NCBI GenBank assembly: GCA_900554545.1
Contig: USHW01000007.1
Coordinates: 1-64,000, forward strand
Reading direction: 5' to 3'
Length of the DNA stretch: 64,000 bases
DNA from: an uncultured Prevotella sp.
Lineage (GTDB): Bacteria > Bacteroidota > Bacteroidia > Bacteroidales > Bacteroidaceae
This document shows, piece after piece, positions 25,654 through 34,171 of the stretch. A program made the translations under genes and the position numbers. A model generated the notes under the pieces. That model was not told the DNA's origin. It did not search any database and worked only from the letters and a program-made list of their open reading frames with translations. Within the stretch, counting starts at the first letter, position 1. The number at the start of each line of letters is the position of its first letter.

Positions 25654-28600
25654 TTAGAAAGTCAGATTTATACCGAATAAGAAATTGCGCGTAGACGGAG
25701 TGTTGTATCCGACAACCGGCAGTTTGTGCGAGCCGGTGTATCCTTCCATAGTGACAGCCATTGTGCTTCCGTCATTACTGAGGGTGTTGGTCTCCGGGTC
25801 AAGTCCGCATTCGTTGGTGAACGGCGAGAAGAGGACAAACGGGTTCTGCACTGTGAAGTAAGCGCGCAGCTTGCTGATGCCGAAGTCCTTAACTGCCTTG
25901 AAGTTAGCAAAGTCATAACCGATGGTGATGGCGCGTACCTTCAGGTAGCCTGCGTCGAAGTAACCGAGGGTGCTGCCGTACTTCGGGTTGTCGCTTGACA
26001 TGATGCCGCCCGGTTTCGGGTACTTGGCGTCAGTGTTGGTCTCCGTCCAGTAGTCAACGTCGATTTGTCCGCGGCGTCCTGACAACATGTTGAGGTAACC
26101 GTTTGAAGAGTGGAGGGTACTGATGAGCGTACCGCCAATCTGGAACGCACCGATGAGCGAGAAGTCGAAGCCCTTGTAGTAAACGTTGGTGTTGAAACCG
26201 CCCACGAGGTCAGGCTCCATGTCCTGCACCTGCATGTCGTCTGCGCCGATGGCGCGGGTCGGTGTGCCGTCGGCATTGTAGTCGCCGGTGTACTCAACCT
26301 TAATCATACCTACGTTGCCGCCCGGCTCAAGGATATTGAGATACGGGTCGCCTTCCTGCCAAAGGCCGATTTTCTTATAGTCGTAGATTACGTCTATCGG
26401 GTGGCCTACGAACCAGCGGTTGCTCCTGTCTTCCATTGCGCCTGAAGCAAGCTCGACGAGTTCGTTGTGGTTGAAGTAGAAGTTGATGCCGGCATCCCAT
26501 GTCCAGCCATTCTTGTTGTCAAGGATGACGCCGTTGAGGCTCATTTCGAAACCTGTGTTGCGTGTCTTTCCGACGTTAGCCATGTAGCTGCCTACACCTG
26601 ACGTTGACGGGAGCGAAACGCTGAGGAGCAAGTCCTTGGTATTCTGGATGTAGTATTCCATTGTACCGCTCAACCTTCCGCTGAAGAACGAGAAGTCAAC
26701 ACCGAAGTTCCAAGTTGTAGAATACTCCCAGCTGAGTTCGTCGTTGGGCAGTGTTGAAACGTAGTAACCGCGGAGGAAGCCTGTGCTTGCCGGGCCGAAG
26801 TTGTACGGACGCGAGCTTAACGCTCCGAGTGTCGAATACGGGTCAACGCTCTGGTTTGAAGTCTCACCGTAACCTACACGCAGCTTGATGTTGTCAATCC
26901 ACTTGATGTCTTTCATGAAGCTTTCGCGCGAGATGTTCCATCCGGCAGACACCGCAGGATATGTATGCCACTGGTGTCCCTTTGCCAGGCGTGAAGAACC
27001 GTCGGCACGGACAGCGGCCGAAATCATGTACTTGTTGTCGTATGTGTACATCACACGGCCCATCCAAGACATAAGTCCGCTCTGCCAGTAGTTCTGGTTT
27101 GCCGGGTTGACTGATACCTCGTCGGTAGCAGAACCGATGTTGTAATACTGGAAATACTCTGCCGGAATGCCGCGGCCAGACATGTACGTGCGCTCAAACG
27201 TTGTCTGCTCTGCGGAATAAAGTCCGGTAACGTTGACGTGGTGCTTCTCAGCGAAGGTGCGGTCGTAGGTGATGAGGTTCTCGACTACCCAGTTCCTTGT
27301 TACGTCCTGCTGCACTGACGCGCTGTTGATGGCGTCGGGGTTGGTGCTGGTCACACCTGTTCCGGTGAACACGCCGGTCTTTGCCGTACGGTAGTTCAAG
27401 CCCACGTTTACGCGGTAGCTAAGTCCTTCAATCCACGGGCACTTAACTTCGGCGAACATGGTGTTGTACGAACCGAGGCCGCGCTCTTCGTTGAGCCATG
27501 TGTCCTCGAGGCTCTCGGCCACGTCTTTCGTGAGCACCCATGTCTCGTCAAGAGGCATGCGGACTGTGCGCTTGAGGTTGCCGTCCTCGTCGTAAGGCGA
27601 CGCCAGCGGACTCATCGACAGCACATTGTAAATGCCCACGTTGCCACCCTTGGTCTCGTGGTAGTTGGTGTTGGTTGAAAGCCCGAAGCGGAAATACTTG
27701 CCTACGCTCTGGTCGAAGTTACCACGGATTGACACACGGTCGTAGCCCTGCGTCGGGATAACCGCCTCGTCATGGTAGTAGCCTGCGCCGAAGCTGTAGC
27801 TTCCGCCCTGCGTTCCGCCCTGTATGCTTATGTCATGGCTGTGGGAGATACCCGTGCGATAGAACAAGTCCTGCCAGTCCGTGTTGGTGTCGTTGCTCTC
27901 GTCAAGGGTGTTCTCATACAGTCCGGCGTACTCACGCATTGCCGCATACTTCTTACCGTTCATCATCGGGTACTTGTGGAACACGGTCTTGAAGCCCACG
28001 TATGCGTTGTAGCTTACCTTTGCGGGCGAGCCTTGCATACCTTTCACCGTAGTGATGAGGATGACACCGTTGGCACCGCGGCTACCGTAGATGGCGGTTG
28101 CCGAGGCGTCCTTAAGGATGTCCATCGACTTGATGTCACCCGGGTTGATGTCGGACAGCTGGCCCATGAAGGGAATTCCGTCAAGCACGATGAGCGGGTC
28201 GTTGCTTGCGTTGAGCGAACGCTGGCCGCGGATACGGATTTGCATCTCGGCACCCGGCTTTGAAGATGTCTGCGTCATGAGCACACCGGCAACACGGCCC
28301 TGGAGCGCCTGGGCTGCGTTGGTTGCCGCAATCTGGTTCAGCTCGGCGCCGCTGACGTTGGCAACAGAACCGGTAACAGCCTCGCGCCTCTGCGTACCGT
28401 AACCGATTACCACCACTTCGTTGAGGTTGTGTTTCTCTTCCTCAAGCATGATGTTGATGTTCGACTTGTTGCCTACGCGTACTTCCTGCGTAATATAGCC
28501 GATGTAAGAGATTTCGAGAACGTCATCTGGATTGGCGGAAATCTTGAAGTTTCCGTCCATGTCGGCAACGACACCCGTAGACGAACCCTTGACTTTAATA

Positions 28601-28800
28601 GTAGCGCCTATCAGCGGGCCAGCCGCGTCACTGACGTTGCCGGTCACCGTCACTTTCTGCTGCACGGCCATCGGTGCGTTGCTGCCAACGCTCTCCGGCG
28701 GTGCTGAAAGTGAAACTGCAAAAGCGTTAGAAGCGGCGCAGGCCATTCCGAGTGCCAGCACTACGCCCTTCAGATTCGATTTAGATTTTGAATAATCCAT
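25654..28800 (-). CDS. SusC/RagA-family TonB-dependent outer-membrane transporter (orphan pair)
   Basis: A 1048-residue protein. A signal peptide (about 8-30) is followed by a carboxypeptidase-regulatory-like domain (about 48-130, VTVTGNVSDAAGPLIGATIKV), the EVVVIGYGTQ segment, a plug domain (about 135-250, ending GSRGANGVILITT) and a 22-strand-type barrel to the C-terminal LF..NLTF end. It imports a ligand handed over by SusD with energy from TonB. The start was set at MDYSKSK: the in-frame Met six codons upstream overlaps a -7 box. It has a long gene-free AT-rich region upstream. Confidence 0.95.
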   Translation of the reverse strand: MDYSKSKSNLKGVVLALGMACAASNAFAVSLSAPPESVGSNAPMAVQQKVTVTGNVSDAAGPLIGATIKVKGSSTGVVADMDGNFKISANPDDVLEISYIGYITQEVRVGNKSNINIMLEEEKHNLNEVVVIGYGTQRREAVTGSVANVSGAELNQIAATNAAQALQGRVAGVLMTQTSSKPGAEMQIRIRGQRSLNASNDPLIVLDGIPFMGQLSDINPGDIKSMDILKDASATAIYGSRGANGVILITTVKGMQGSPAKVSYNAYVGFKTVFHKYPMMNGKKYAAMREYAGLYENTLDESNDTNTDWQDLFYRTGISHSHDISIQGGTQGGSYSFGAGYYHDEAVIPTQGYDRVSIRGNFDQSVGKYFRFGLSTNTNYHETKGGNVGIYNVLSMSPLASPYDEDGNLKRTVRMPLDETWVLTKDVAESLEDTWLNEERGLGSYNTMFAEVKCPWIEGLSYRVNVGLNYRTAKTGVFTGTGVTSTNPDAINSASVQQDVTRNWVVENLITYDRTFAEKHHVNVTGLYSAEQTTFERTYMSGRGIPAEYFQYYNIGSATDEVSVNPANQNYWQSGLMSWMGRVMYTYDNKYMISAAVRADGSSRLAKGHQWHTYPAVSAGWNISRESFMKDIKWIDNIKLRVGYGETSNQSVDPYSTLGALSSRPYNFGPASTGFLRGYYVSTLPNDELSWEYSTTWNFGVDFSFFSGRLSGTMEYYIQNTKDLLLSVSLPSTSGVGSYMANVGKTRNTGFEMSLNGVILDNKNGWTWDAGINFYFNHNELVELASGAMEDRSNRWFVGHPIDVIYDYKKIGLWQEGDPYLNILEPGGNVGMIKVEYTGDYNADGTPTRAIGADDMQVQDMEPDLVGGFNTNVYYKGFDFSLIGAFQIGGTLISTLHSSNGYLNMLSGRRGQIDVDYWTETNTDAKYPKPGGIMSSDNPKYGSTLGYFDAGYLKVRAITIGYDFANFKAVKDFGISKLRAYFTVQNPFVLFSPFTNECGLDPETNTLSNDGSTMAVTMEGYTGSHKLPVVGYNTPSTRNFLFGINLTF

Positions 28801-28815
28801 AGTCTTTTGAGTTAT

Positions 28816-28823
28816 CAAAGTTA
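28816..28823 (-). promoter_or_regulatory. Proximal -7 box of the orphan susC
   Basis: The minus strand reads TAACTTTG, 15 nt before the chosen ATG. Confidence 0.5.
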
Positions 28824-29340
28824 AACATTATAGTATTAGTTAAAAATTGACATGCTACAGACATTTATATATATATTTACACACTACTTCCAACATTCAA
28901 ACCGTTATATCGGCAAATACGCAAGCCTGCTTGTCGGCGGCTTGCAGCCTCCATCGGCAAAACTTGATTGTACGTACATAAAAATACACACGTCACGTGT
29001 GACGCCGTCCGGCATACTACCAGCGAGCCTTGACTTTATGTTACTTAATGTGAAGTTCGCTTTTAAAAAGCAAAATTATATATTATACGTAAACGCGTCA
29101 TTTGTAAATGTTTCATATCCGTTTTTATTTGTTGCATTATGTAAAAAATGCGTATTAAAACGTCATTATAGACATATTGGAATAAAAATTGGCTTTTTCC
29201 GTACAGTTAGAAAGACAAAGGACGGATATAACTCATACGTAAGAACTGTTACATGTCTCCGCAGTCCACAACCGGCCAAATGGCGAGGGCAAGGCGCCCG
29301 GCACCTGTTTCACGGCAACCTGTAGCCCCACTGCGGCGCC
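28824..29340. other. AT-rich gene-free region upstream of the orphan susC
   Basis: About 500 nt with no credible gene. A weak plus-strand frame (28852-29325) has no start context and no recognisable protein pattern. The stretch 29040-29230 is clearly richer in A and T than its surroundings. A second -7 box, TAATTTTGC, lies on the minus strand at 29070-29078; it would give the susC mRNA a leader of about 260 nt. Confidence 0.5.
29070..29078 (-). promoter_or_regulatory. Distal -7 box candidate for the orphan susC
   Basis: The minus strand reads TAATTTTGC, a full consensus. No TTTG -33 is seen at the right distance. Confidence 0.4.
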
Positions 29341-29349
29341 TTCATGCGC

Positions 29350-29480
29350 GAAAGTGTGGCAAAACGCATTGCAAAAGGCCGTCTTTTACAACGCAAAAGG
29401 TCATCTCTTACAACGCAAAATGCCGTCTTTCGCAATGCGAAAGACGGCATTTTGCCATGCGCCTGACTGTCAGCGCGTTA
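29350..29480 (-). repeat. R-type array R4, minus orientation, five units
   Basis: On the minus strand the lead motif CTGACAGTCAGGCGC (29463-29480 region) is followed by units 29439-29460, 29417-29438, 29395-29416 and 29373-29394, all 22 nt, then a 23-nt unit 29350-29372. The first pair, AAAATGCCGTCTTTC and GAAAGACGGCATTTT, is perfectly complementary. The array begins 14 nt past the M28 peptidase stop. Confidence 0.95.
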
Positions 29481-29493
29481 CACTGCACCGGCG

Positions 29494-30492
29494 TTACTTC
29501 TCCGAATAGAGCACCTGCACCACCGTCTGCCCTACCGCCCCGAGCGTGGAGCGGTCGATATGCTCCATGTCGTCGCTGACCGTATGCCACGTCGGCCCGA
29601 AGGTGCTCTGGCGGCAATCGGGGTAATATGAAACGATGTCGATTGTCGGTATCTTGGCTTTCTCGTTCACAGGGATGTGGTCGTCGGTTACATATCCGCC
29701 GTCCTGGTTGACGAAATAGCTGCCGAAGCCTACAACATCGGCGGCAGCCCACACCTTTTTCACAATGTCGGGGGCATACTGCATCGACATGCCTTCACGC
29801 CAGAACTGCGCGCCCTGGCCGCCAACCATGTCTAAAAGGATGCCGTAGCGCGCCTTGTAGCCCTGCTTGTGGGGGTTGGCCGACCAGTGTTGTGCGCCCA
29901 ACGCCCACGAGTCGCCGTTGTCGGCAACGTCGCTCCAGCGCGGCACTCCCCAGTCTTCGGCGTCGAAACATACAAAGTCCACGCCCACGGCGAGCTTCGT
30001 AGTGTCGCTGTGCAGCAGCCGGGCAAGCTCCAGCATCACGGCCACGCCGCTCGCACCGTCGTTCGCCCCGAGCACAGGCTTGCGCCAGTTGGCGCTGTCA
30101 GGGTCGTTGTCTGCCCACGGACGGGTGTCCCAATGGGCGCAGAGCAGCACCCTCTCGGTAAGTTCCGGGCGGTAACTGGCAATGATGTTGGTGGCCTTCA
30201 GCGGCGTGCCGTCATATCCGCTGAGCGTCACGCGCTGCTCGGTCACGCCGAGTCCGTACTGCTTGAACTTCGCAACAATCCAGCTGCCGCACTCGTCGTG
30301 GGCCTTGCTGTTCATCGTGCGGGGGCCGAAGTCGCACTGCGCCTTGCAATAGGCGTATGCGCTGTCGGCGCTGAACGCCGGGCCTACCGGCTGCATCGCA
30401 ATGCCGCTTCCGTCGCCCGAAGCCGCTTTCTTGTTGCTGTTGCAGGCGACGAAAAGCACCGCGAACAGAATAAATAGGATTTTGGATTTCAT
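29494..30492 (-). CDS. M28 zinc peptidase family lipoprotein, glutaminyl cyclase-like
   Basis: A 332-residue lipoprotein (lipobox FVACN, Cys17). The M28 metal ligands are visible: AHWDTRPWADNDPD (His, then Asp), LGANDGASGVAVMLE (Asp), CFDAEDWG (Glu-Asp) and the final WHTVSDDMEHID. The AHWDTR...LGANDGASG pattern and the FGPRTMNS block fit the animal-type glutaminyl-peptide cyclotransferases known from oral Bacteroidota, which turn N-terminal Gln into pyroglutamate. This matters because many exported proteins in this phylum start with Gln after signal cleavage. An ordinary aminopeptidase cannot be excluded. Confidence 0.88.
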   Translation of the reverse strand: MKSKILFILFAVLFVACNSNKKAASGDGSGIAMQPVGPAFSADSAYAYCKAQCDFGPRTMNSKAHDECGSWIVAKFKQYGLGVTEQRVTLSGYDGTPLKATNIIASYRPELTERVLLCAHWDTRPWADNDPDSANWRKPVLGANDGASGVAVMLELARLLHSDTTKLAVGVDFVCFDAEDWGVPRWSDVADNGDSWALGAQHWSANPHKQGYKARYGILLDMVGGQGAQFWREGMSMQYAPDIVKKVWAAADVVGFGSYFVNQDGGYVTDDHIPVNEKAKIPTIDIVSYYPDCRQSTFGPTWHTVSDDMEHIDRSTLGAVGQTVVQVLYSEK

Positions 30493-30511
30493 TGTCTTTC
30501 TTATTTTCAGT

Positions 30512-30637
30512 AGTTAAAGGGGCAAATGGGTCATCGCCCACCGCGTTCGCCAAGCAGTTAAAGACAAATGCCTTGTATGCTTGTCCTCGTTTCTTGTTTG
30601 CTGAAACAACGGCTTTAACTACTTAGCCAACGCAGTG
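30512..30637. repeat. Imperfect P-type hairpin P4 upstream of the M28 gene
   Basis: AGTTAAAGAC near 30557 pairs with GGCTTTAACTACT near 30611, and GCCCACCGCGTTCGCC pairs loosely with GGCCAACGCAGTGAGCGGC-like sequence on the far side. The loop contains AAATGCCTTG, as in other P loops. The gap 30493-30673 has no gene. Confidence 0.55.
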
Positions 30638-30673
30638 AGCGGCAACCACTCTAAAAACTTTTACTGCTCATTA

Positions 30674-32476
30674 TTAAATTTTTCCTTGCACATCGGCCAT
30701 CACCCTAAGCCAGTTGCCGCCCCAGATGCGGGCTATGTCGCCCTCGGAATAGCGGCGGCGGAGCAGGTGCATGGTGAAGTTCAACATCTCGGAAGAGTCG
30801 GCAAAGCCGCTTACGCCGCCGTCGCCGTCAAAGTCTGTGCCTATGCCCACATGCTCTATGCCCATTATCTTGACGGCATGTTCAAGGTGGGCGATGGCGT
30901 CAAGCACGGTAGCCTCTTGCCCGTCGTTGCGCAGGAAGCCGTGATACAGCGTTATGTGGGCCACTCCGCCCTTGGCCGCAAGTGCACGCAGCTGGTCGTT
31001 GGTGAGGTTTCTCGGCACGTCGCACAGCGCCTTGCAGTTGCTGTGGCTGCACACAATGGGCTTCAGGCTGATGTCAAGCGCGTCGTAAAAGCTCTTCTCC
31101 GAGGCGTGGCTCATGTCTACCATGACGCCGCAACGGTTCATCTCGCGTATCACTTCGGCTCCGAACGCGCTCACGCCGCCGTGGGTTGACGAGCCGCGAG
31201 CACTGTCGCAGATGTCGTTGTCGCCGTTGTGGCACAGCGTGATGTACACCACTCCGCGCCCTGCAAAGTGCTCCACGTTGCTCAGGTCGTGCTCAAGCGC
31301 GAGTCCGTTCTCTATCCCGAACATCACGGAACGCCGCCCGGCGCGCTTGTTTGCATACAGGCTGCCGGGTGATATGGCGCGGCCAAGATAGCCGTTGTTC
31401 GCCTCAATGATAGCTTCAAGCTTGTCAAAGATGTGTTCGGCGTATGCTTTCGGACTGTCAAACGGCGGCTTCACCAAGTCGCGGAACGCCTCTCCCGGCT
31501 TCGGTTGCGGCAAGTAGGCGGCCATTATGACAGCATCCTGACGGCCGTCGGCCATCTTGTGCATGTCTACAAGTATGCGTGGGTCGCGCCGGTCGAAGTG
31601 AATGCCTTGCGGAAAGAACATCGGCGTGTCGCAATGTGTGTCCAAAGTGAGCACACGCCGGTGGATTTCTTTTGCGCCGGCGAACGTCCGCGCCTCGTCT
31701 ACAAGCCACTTGAACAGTGGCAATCCGCTGCCGTCAAGCCATTCGGGATGCCACTGCACGCCCATCACCGGCTTCTGTCCGCTGCTCTCCATGGCCTCAA
31801 TCACGCCGTCGGGCGACACCGCCGCGACGCTAAAACGCCGTCCGCAGGCGCGCACGGCCTGATGATGAAACGAATTGACGGGCAGTGTTTCCATATTATA
31901 TAATGTGGAAAGAACCGTGCCGGGGAGTATTCTCACCGTATGGGTAGGCTCGCCGCGGTCGGCATCCTGACTGTGTTTTATCAACGGATGAACGTCGCCT
32001 GACGGGCAAACGGGCTTCAGGCTTCCCGTAGAAAAGCCCTCGGCGATGTCCTGCTCCACTTCTCCGCCCATTGCGGCGGCCAGCACCTGCATGCCACGGC
32101 ATATCCCGAGGATGGGCAGCTGGCGGTTGCAGGCCAGGCGGACGGTCATCAGTTCGGCCTTGTCACGTTCGCGGTTGACCGAATGAAGGCGTGGAGAAGG
32201 CTCCTCGCCCGTCCACAACGGGTTGACGTCTCCTCCGCCCGTAAGCACTAATCCGTCAATATTGTCGAGCGTGCGGATTATCGCGTCCTTGTCAGCCAAC
32301 GGCGGAATGACAACCGGCACGCCGCCGGCCGCGGCCACAGACTTGTAATAATGGTCGGCCAGACGCGTCTCGCCGTCGACAAAATTGCCTGTAAGCCCTA
32401 TCAATGGCTTGTTCTCCGCCTCCGGGAAACGCGAGTATGCGCTTTCAAGGCAAGCATCAATATCAAACGGTAACAT
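30674..32476 (-). CDS. Fusion of a class I glutamine amidotransferase-like (C26) domain and an M19 membrane-dipeptidase domain
   Basis: A 600-residue two-domain protein. Residues about 23-265 form a PuuD-like C26 domain: GLVLTGGGDVNP, LGICRGMQ (nucleophile Cys) and GVQWHPEW (catalytic His-Glu). Residues about 275-600 form an M19 renal-dipeptidase domain: LDTHCDTP (metal His and Asp), GIENGLAL, YITLCHNGDND, MVDMSHASEKSF, PIVCSHSNCK and GIGTDFDGDGG. The first domain type hydrolyses gamma-glutamyl compounds, the second dipeptides, so one chain could process gamma-glutamyl peptides in two steps. No signal peptide is seen, so it is probably cytoplasmic. It follows lrp by 16 nt. Confidence 0.92.
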   Translation of the reverse strand: MLPFDIDACLESAYSRFPEAENKPLIGLTGNFVDGETRLADHYYKSVAAAGGVPVVIPPLADKDAIIRTLDNIDGLVLTGGGDVNPLWTGEEPSPRLHSVNRERDKAELMTVRLACNRQLPILGICRGMQVLAAAMGGEVEQDIAEGFSTGSLKPVCPSGDVHPLIKHSQDADRGEPTHTVRILPGTVLSTLYNMETLPVNSFHHQAVRACGRRFSVAAVSPDGVIEAMESSGQKPVMGVQWHPEWLDGSGLPLFKWLVDEARTFAGAKEIHRRVLTLDTHCDTPMFFPQGIHFDRRDPRILVDMHKMADGRQDAVIMAAYLPQPKPGEAFRDLVKPPFDSPKAYAEHIFDKLEAIIEANNGYLGRAISPGSLYANKRAGRRSVMFGIENGLALEHDLSNVEHFAGRGVVYITLCHNGDNDICDSARGSSTHGGVSAFGAEVIREMNRCGVMVDMSHASEKSFYDALDISLKPIVCSHSNCKALCDVPRNLTNDQLRALAAKGGVAHITLYHGFLRNDGQEATVLDAIAHLEHAVKIMGIEHVGIGTDFDGDGGVSGFADSSEMLNFTMHLLRRRYSEGDIARIWGGNWLRVMADVQGKI

Positions 32477-32492
32477 CGTTAAGTCCGCTCCC

Positions 32493-32963
32493 TTATTTCC
32501 TCAACTCCTGCGGCACAGGCACTTCCCTCTTGATGCTCTGCTCAAGGGATATAAGCGTCTCGGTAGCCACCACGCCGGGAATGCCCTGCATCTGGTTGTT
32601 CAGAAGGTCCATAAGCTGCTCGTTGTCGCGTGCATACAGCTTTACAAGCATGGTGTAAGGGCCTGTCGTGAAGTGGCACTCCACTATTTCGGGGATGTGC
32701 TCAAGGCGTTCAACCACCGACTTGTACATGTTTCCTCGTTCAAGCGTTATGCCGACATAGGTGCACGTCGAATAGCCGAGGCTTTTCGCATTGACGTCAA
32801 ATCCACTGCCGGTGATTACCCCGTTTTCAATAAGATGCTGCACACGCTGGTGTATCGCGGCGCGCGAAACGCCACACTCCGCCGCAACATCCTTGAACGG
32901 TATGCGGGCGTTCTTAGACAATATGCTAAGAATTTTCCTGTCGAGACTGTCTATTTTCTCCAT
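32493..32963 (-). CDS. Lrp/AsnC-family transcriptional regulator
   Basis: A 156-residue protein. The N-terminal winged helix (LDRKILSILSKNARIPFKDVAAECGVSRAAIHQRVQHL, about 7-45) is followed by the RAM ligand-binding domain (about 65-145, with CHFTTGPYTMLVKL). Members sense amino acids and control amino-acid or peptide genes. It lies 16 nt upstream of the C26-M19 hydrolase gene in one transcript, so it probably regulates amino-acid or peptide use involving that enzyme; this is inference from position. Confidence 0.93.
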   Translation of the reverse strand: MEKIDSLDRKILSILSKNARIPFKDVAAECGVSRAAIHQRVQHLIENGVITGSGFDVNAKSLGYSTCTYVGITLERGNMYKSVVERLEHIPEIVECHFTTGPYTMLVKLYARDNEQLMDLLNNQMQGIPGVVATETLISLEQSIKREVPVPQELRK

Positions 32964-33030
32964 TTCTTAAGGTTTATATTCTTGTTTTTCTTGTGTATTC
33001 CTGCTTATTGTGACAATAGAATTAATGCGA

Positions 33031-33039
33031 GCAAATATA
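33031..33039 (-). promoter_or_regulatory. -7 box of the lrp operon
   Basis: The minus strand reads TATATTTGC, a full match, about 68 nt before the ATG. A GTTG sits about 20 nt upstream as a weak -33. Confidence 0.6.
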
Positions 33040-33109
33040 ATCATTAAAAATGACACGCACAACATTTTGACATGTTTTTTAGCAGATTTGAGGCATTATG
33101 AAATAAAAT

Positions 33110-33133
33110 AGGGAGACTTTCTACAGTCTCCCT
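33110..33133 (-). terminator. Terminator of the FKBP cluster
   Basis: The arms AGGGAGAC (33110-33117) and GTCTCCCT (33126-33133) are followed on the minus strand by ATTTTATTT, 23 nt past the last FKBP gene. Confidence 0.82.
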
Positions 33134-33156
33134 AACGTTCTGTTGACAAACGAGTG

Positions 33157-34155
33157 TTATTTGTCAGCTTTTACCTTTGCCGCGCTCCTTGCCTTGGCAG
33201 TGGCCGCAACGGGCTTTCCCTTGGTTGTTCCAGGCTGCGTACCTGTGGCTTCAGCCTTTTTAACTCCAACCACTTCGACGGTGAAAACCAACGTGCTGAA
33301 GGGCTTGATTTTGCCGGCCTGACGCTCGCCATAAGCCAGGTTGTAAGGTATATACAGCTCCCACTTGCTGCCTACGGGCATCATTGTCAGTGCTTCAGTC
33401 CACCCCTTGATAACCTGGTTGGGACGGAACTTTGTCACGGGGTCTTTCCTTTTATAGCTGCTGTCGAACACAGTGCCGTCCAAAAGGCGGCCTTCGTACT
33501 TGACTGAAACCTCGTCTTTCTCACTGGGAATTTCGCCAGTACCCTTCACAAGCACCTTGTATTGCAGCCCTGAAGGCGTAGTCACCACGCCGGGCTTCTG
33601 CTTGTTGGCGGCCAGAAATTCCTCGCCGGCCTTCTTGGTGGCGGCGTTGCGCTCGTCAACGGCCTGCTTGAAAGCCTTGTCGAAATAAGCCTTGGCCGCA
33701 TCTGCGGTCATCAAGTCGCTGCCGCCTTGCAGCGCACCTATGAAGCCTTCGTTGAATATGCGCTCGCTGATGGAGTCGTTACGGCCGGCAAACTCGTCTT
33801 TCAGGAACGGCAGCATACGCTGACTTACCATCTGGGCTATCTGTTCCCCAGCGTAATAAGCCTTGCTCTTGTCGTCAAAACCCTTGGCCATGGCGTCCCT
33901 GTAACCACGGATGAAATCGTCCATGTAGGCCGTGTCCACACCTAAGCTCTGCTTTAAATAAGGTATAAGGCCGTCTGTGCGCACCATGCCGGCGGCATAG
34001 CTCAACGAGTCGGCAGCCGTTTTGAGCGCTGTTACAGCGCCGCGCTGCGTGTCATCGCCGGCCTGCGCCGTCTTCGTCTTCCTTTCAGCGGCATTTGCTC
34101 CACTGAAAAATACGCCCGCCATGACGGCGAGCGTAAAGATGGATTTTATGTTCAT
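33157..34155 (-). CDS. Exported FKBP-type peptidyl-prolyl isomerase with long helical N-terminal part
   Basis: A 332-residue protein. A signal peptide (about 1-22, ending GANA) is followed by an FKBP_N-type dimerisation helix region (about 45-180) and an FKBP domain (about 195-295): VSVKYEGRLLDGTVFDSSY, VIKGWTEALTMMPVGSKWELYIP and TLVFTVEVVGV. The Ala/Lys-rich tail after 300 is low complexity. It catalyses proline isomerisation or acts as a chaperone in the periplasm. The frame extends 30 codons upstream into the neighbouring gene, but the signal peptide marks the start. It is third of three FKBP genes in a row. Confidence 0.92.
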   Translation of the reverse strand: MNIKSIFTLAVMAGVFFSGANAAERKTKTAQAGDDTQRGAVTALKTAADSLSYAAGMVRTDGLIPYLKQSLGVDTAYMDDFIRGYRDAMAKGFDDKSKAYYAGEQIAQMVSQRMLPFLKDEFAGRNDSISERIFNEGFIGALQGGSDLMTADAAKAYFDKAFKQAVDERNAATKKAGEEFLAANKQKPGVVTTPSGLQYKVLVKGTGEIPSEKDEVSVKYEGRLLDGTVFDSSYKRKDPVTKFRPNQVIKGWTEALTMMPVGSKWELYIPYNLAYGERQAGKIKPFSTLVFTVEVVGVKKAEATGTQPGTTKGKPVAATAKARSAAKVKADK

Positions 34156-34171
34156 TTCCTTTAACACTTGA

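Noticed and set aside
28852..29325. 157-codon plus-strand frame upstream of the orphan susC
   Set aside because: Low-complexity AT-rich translation with no recognisable pattern, no promoter or start context, and it runs into the R4 region.
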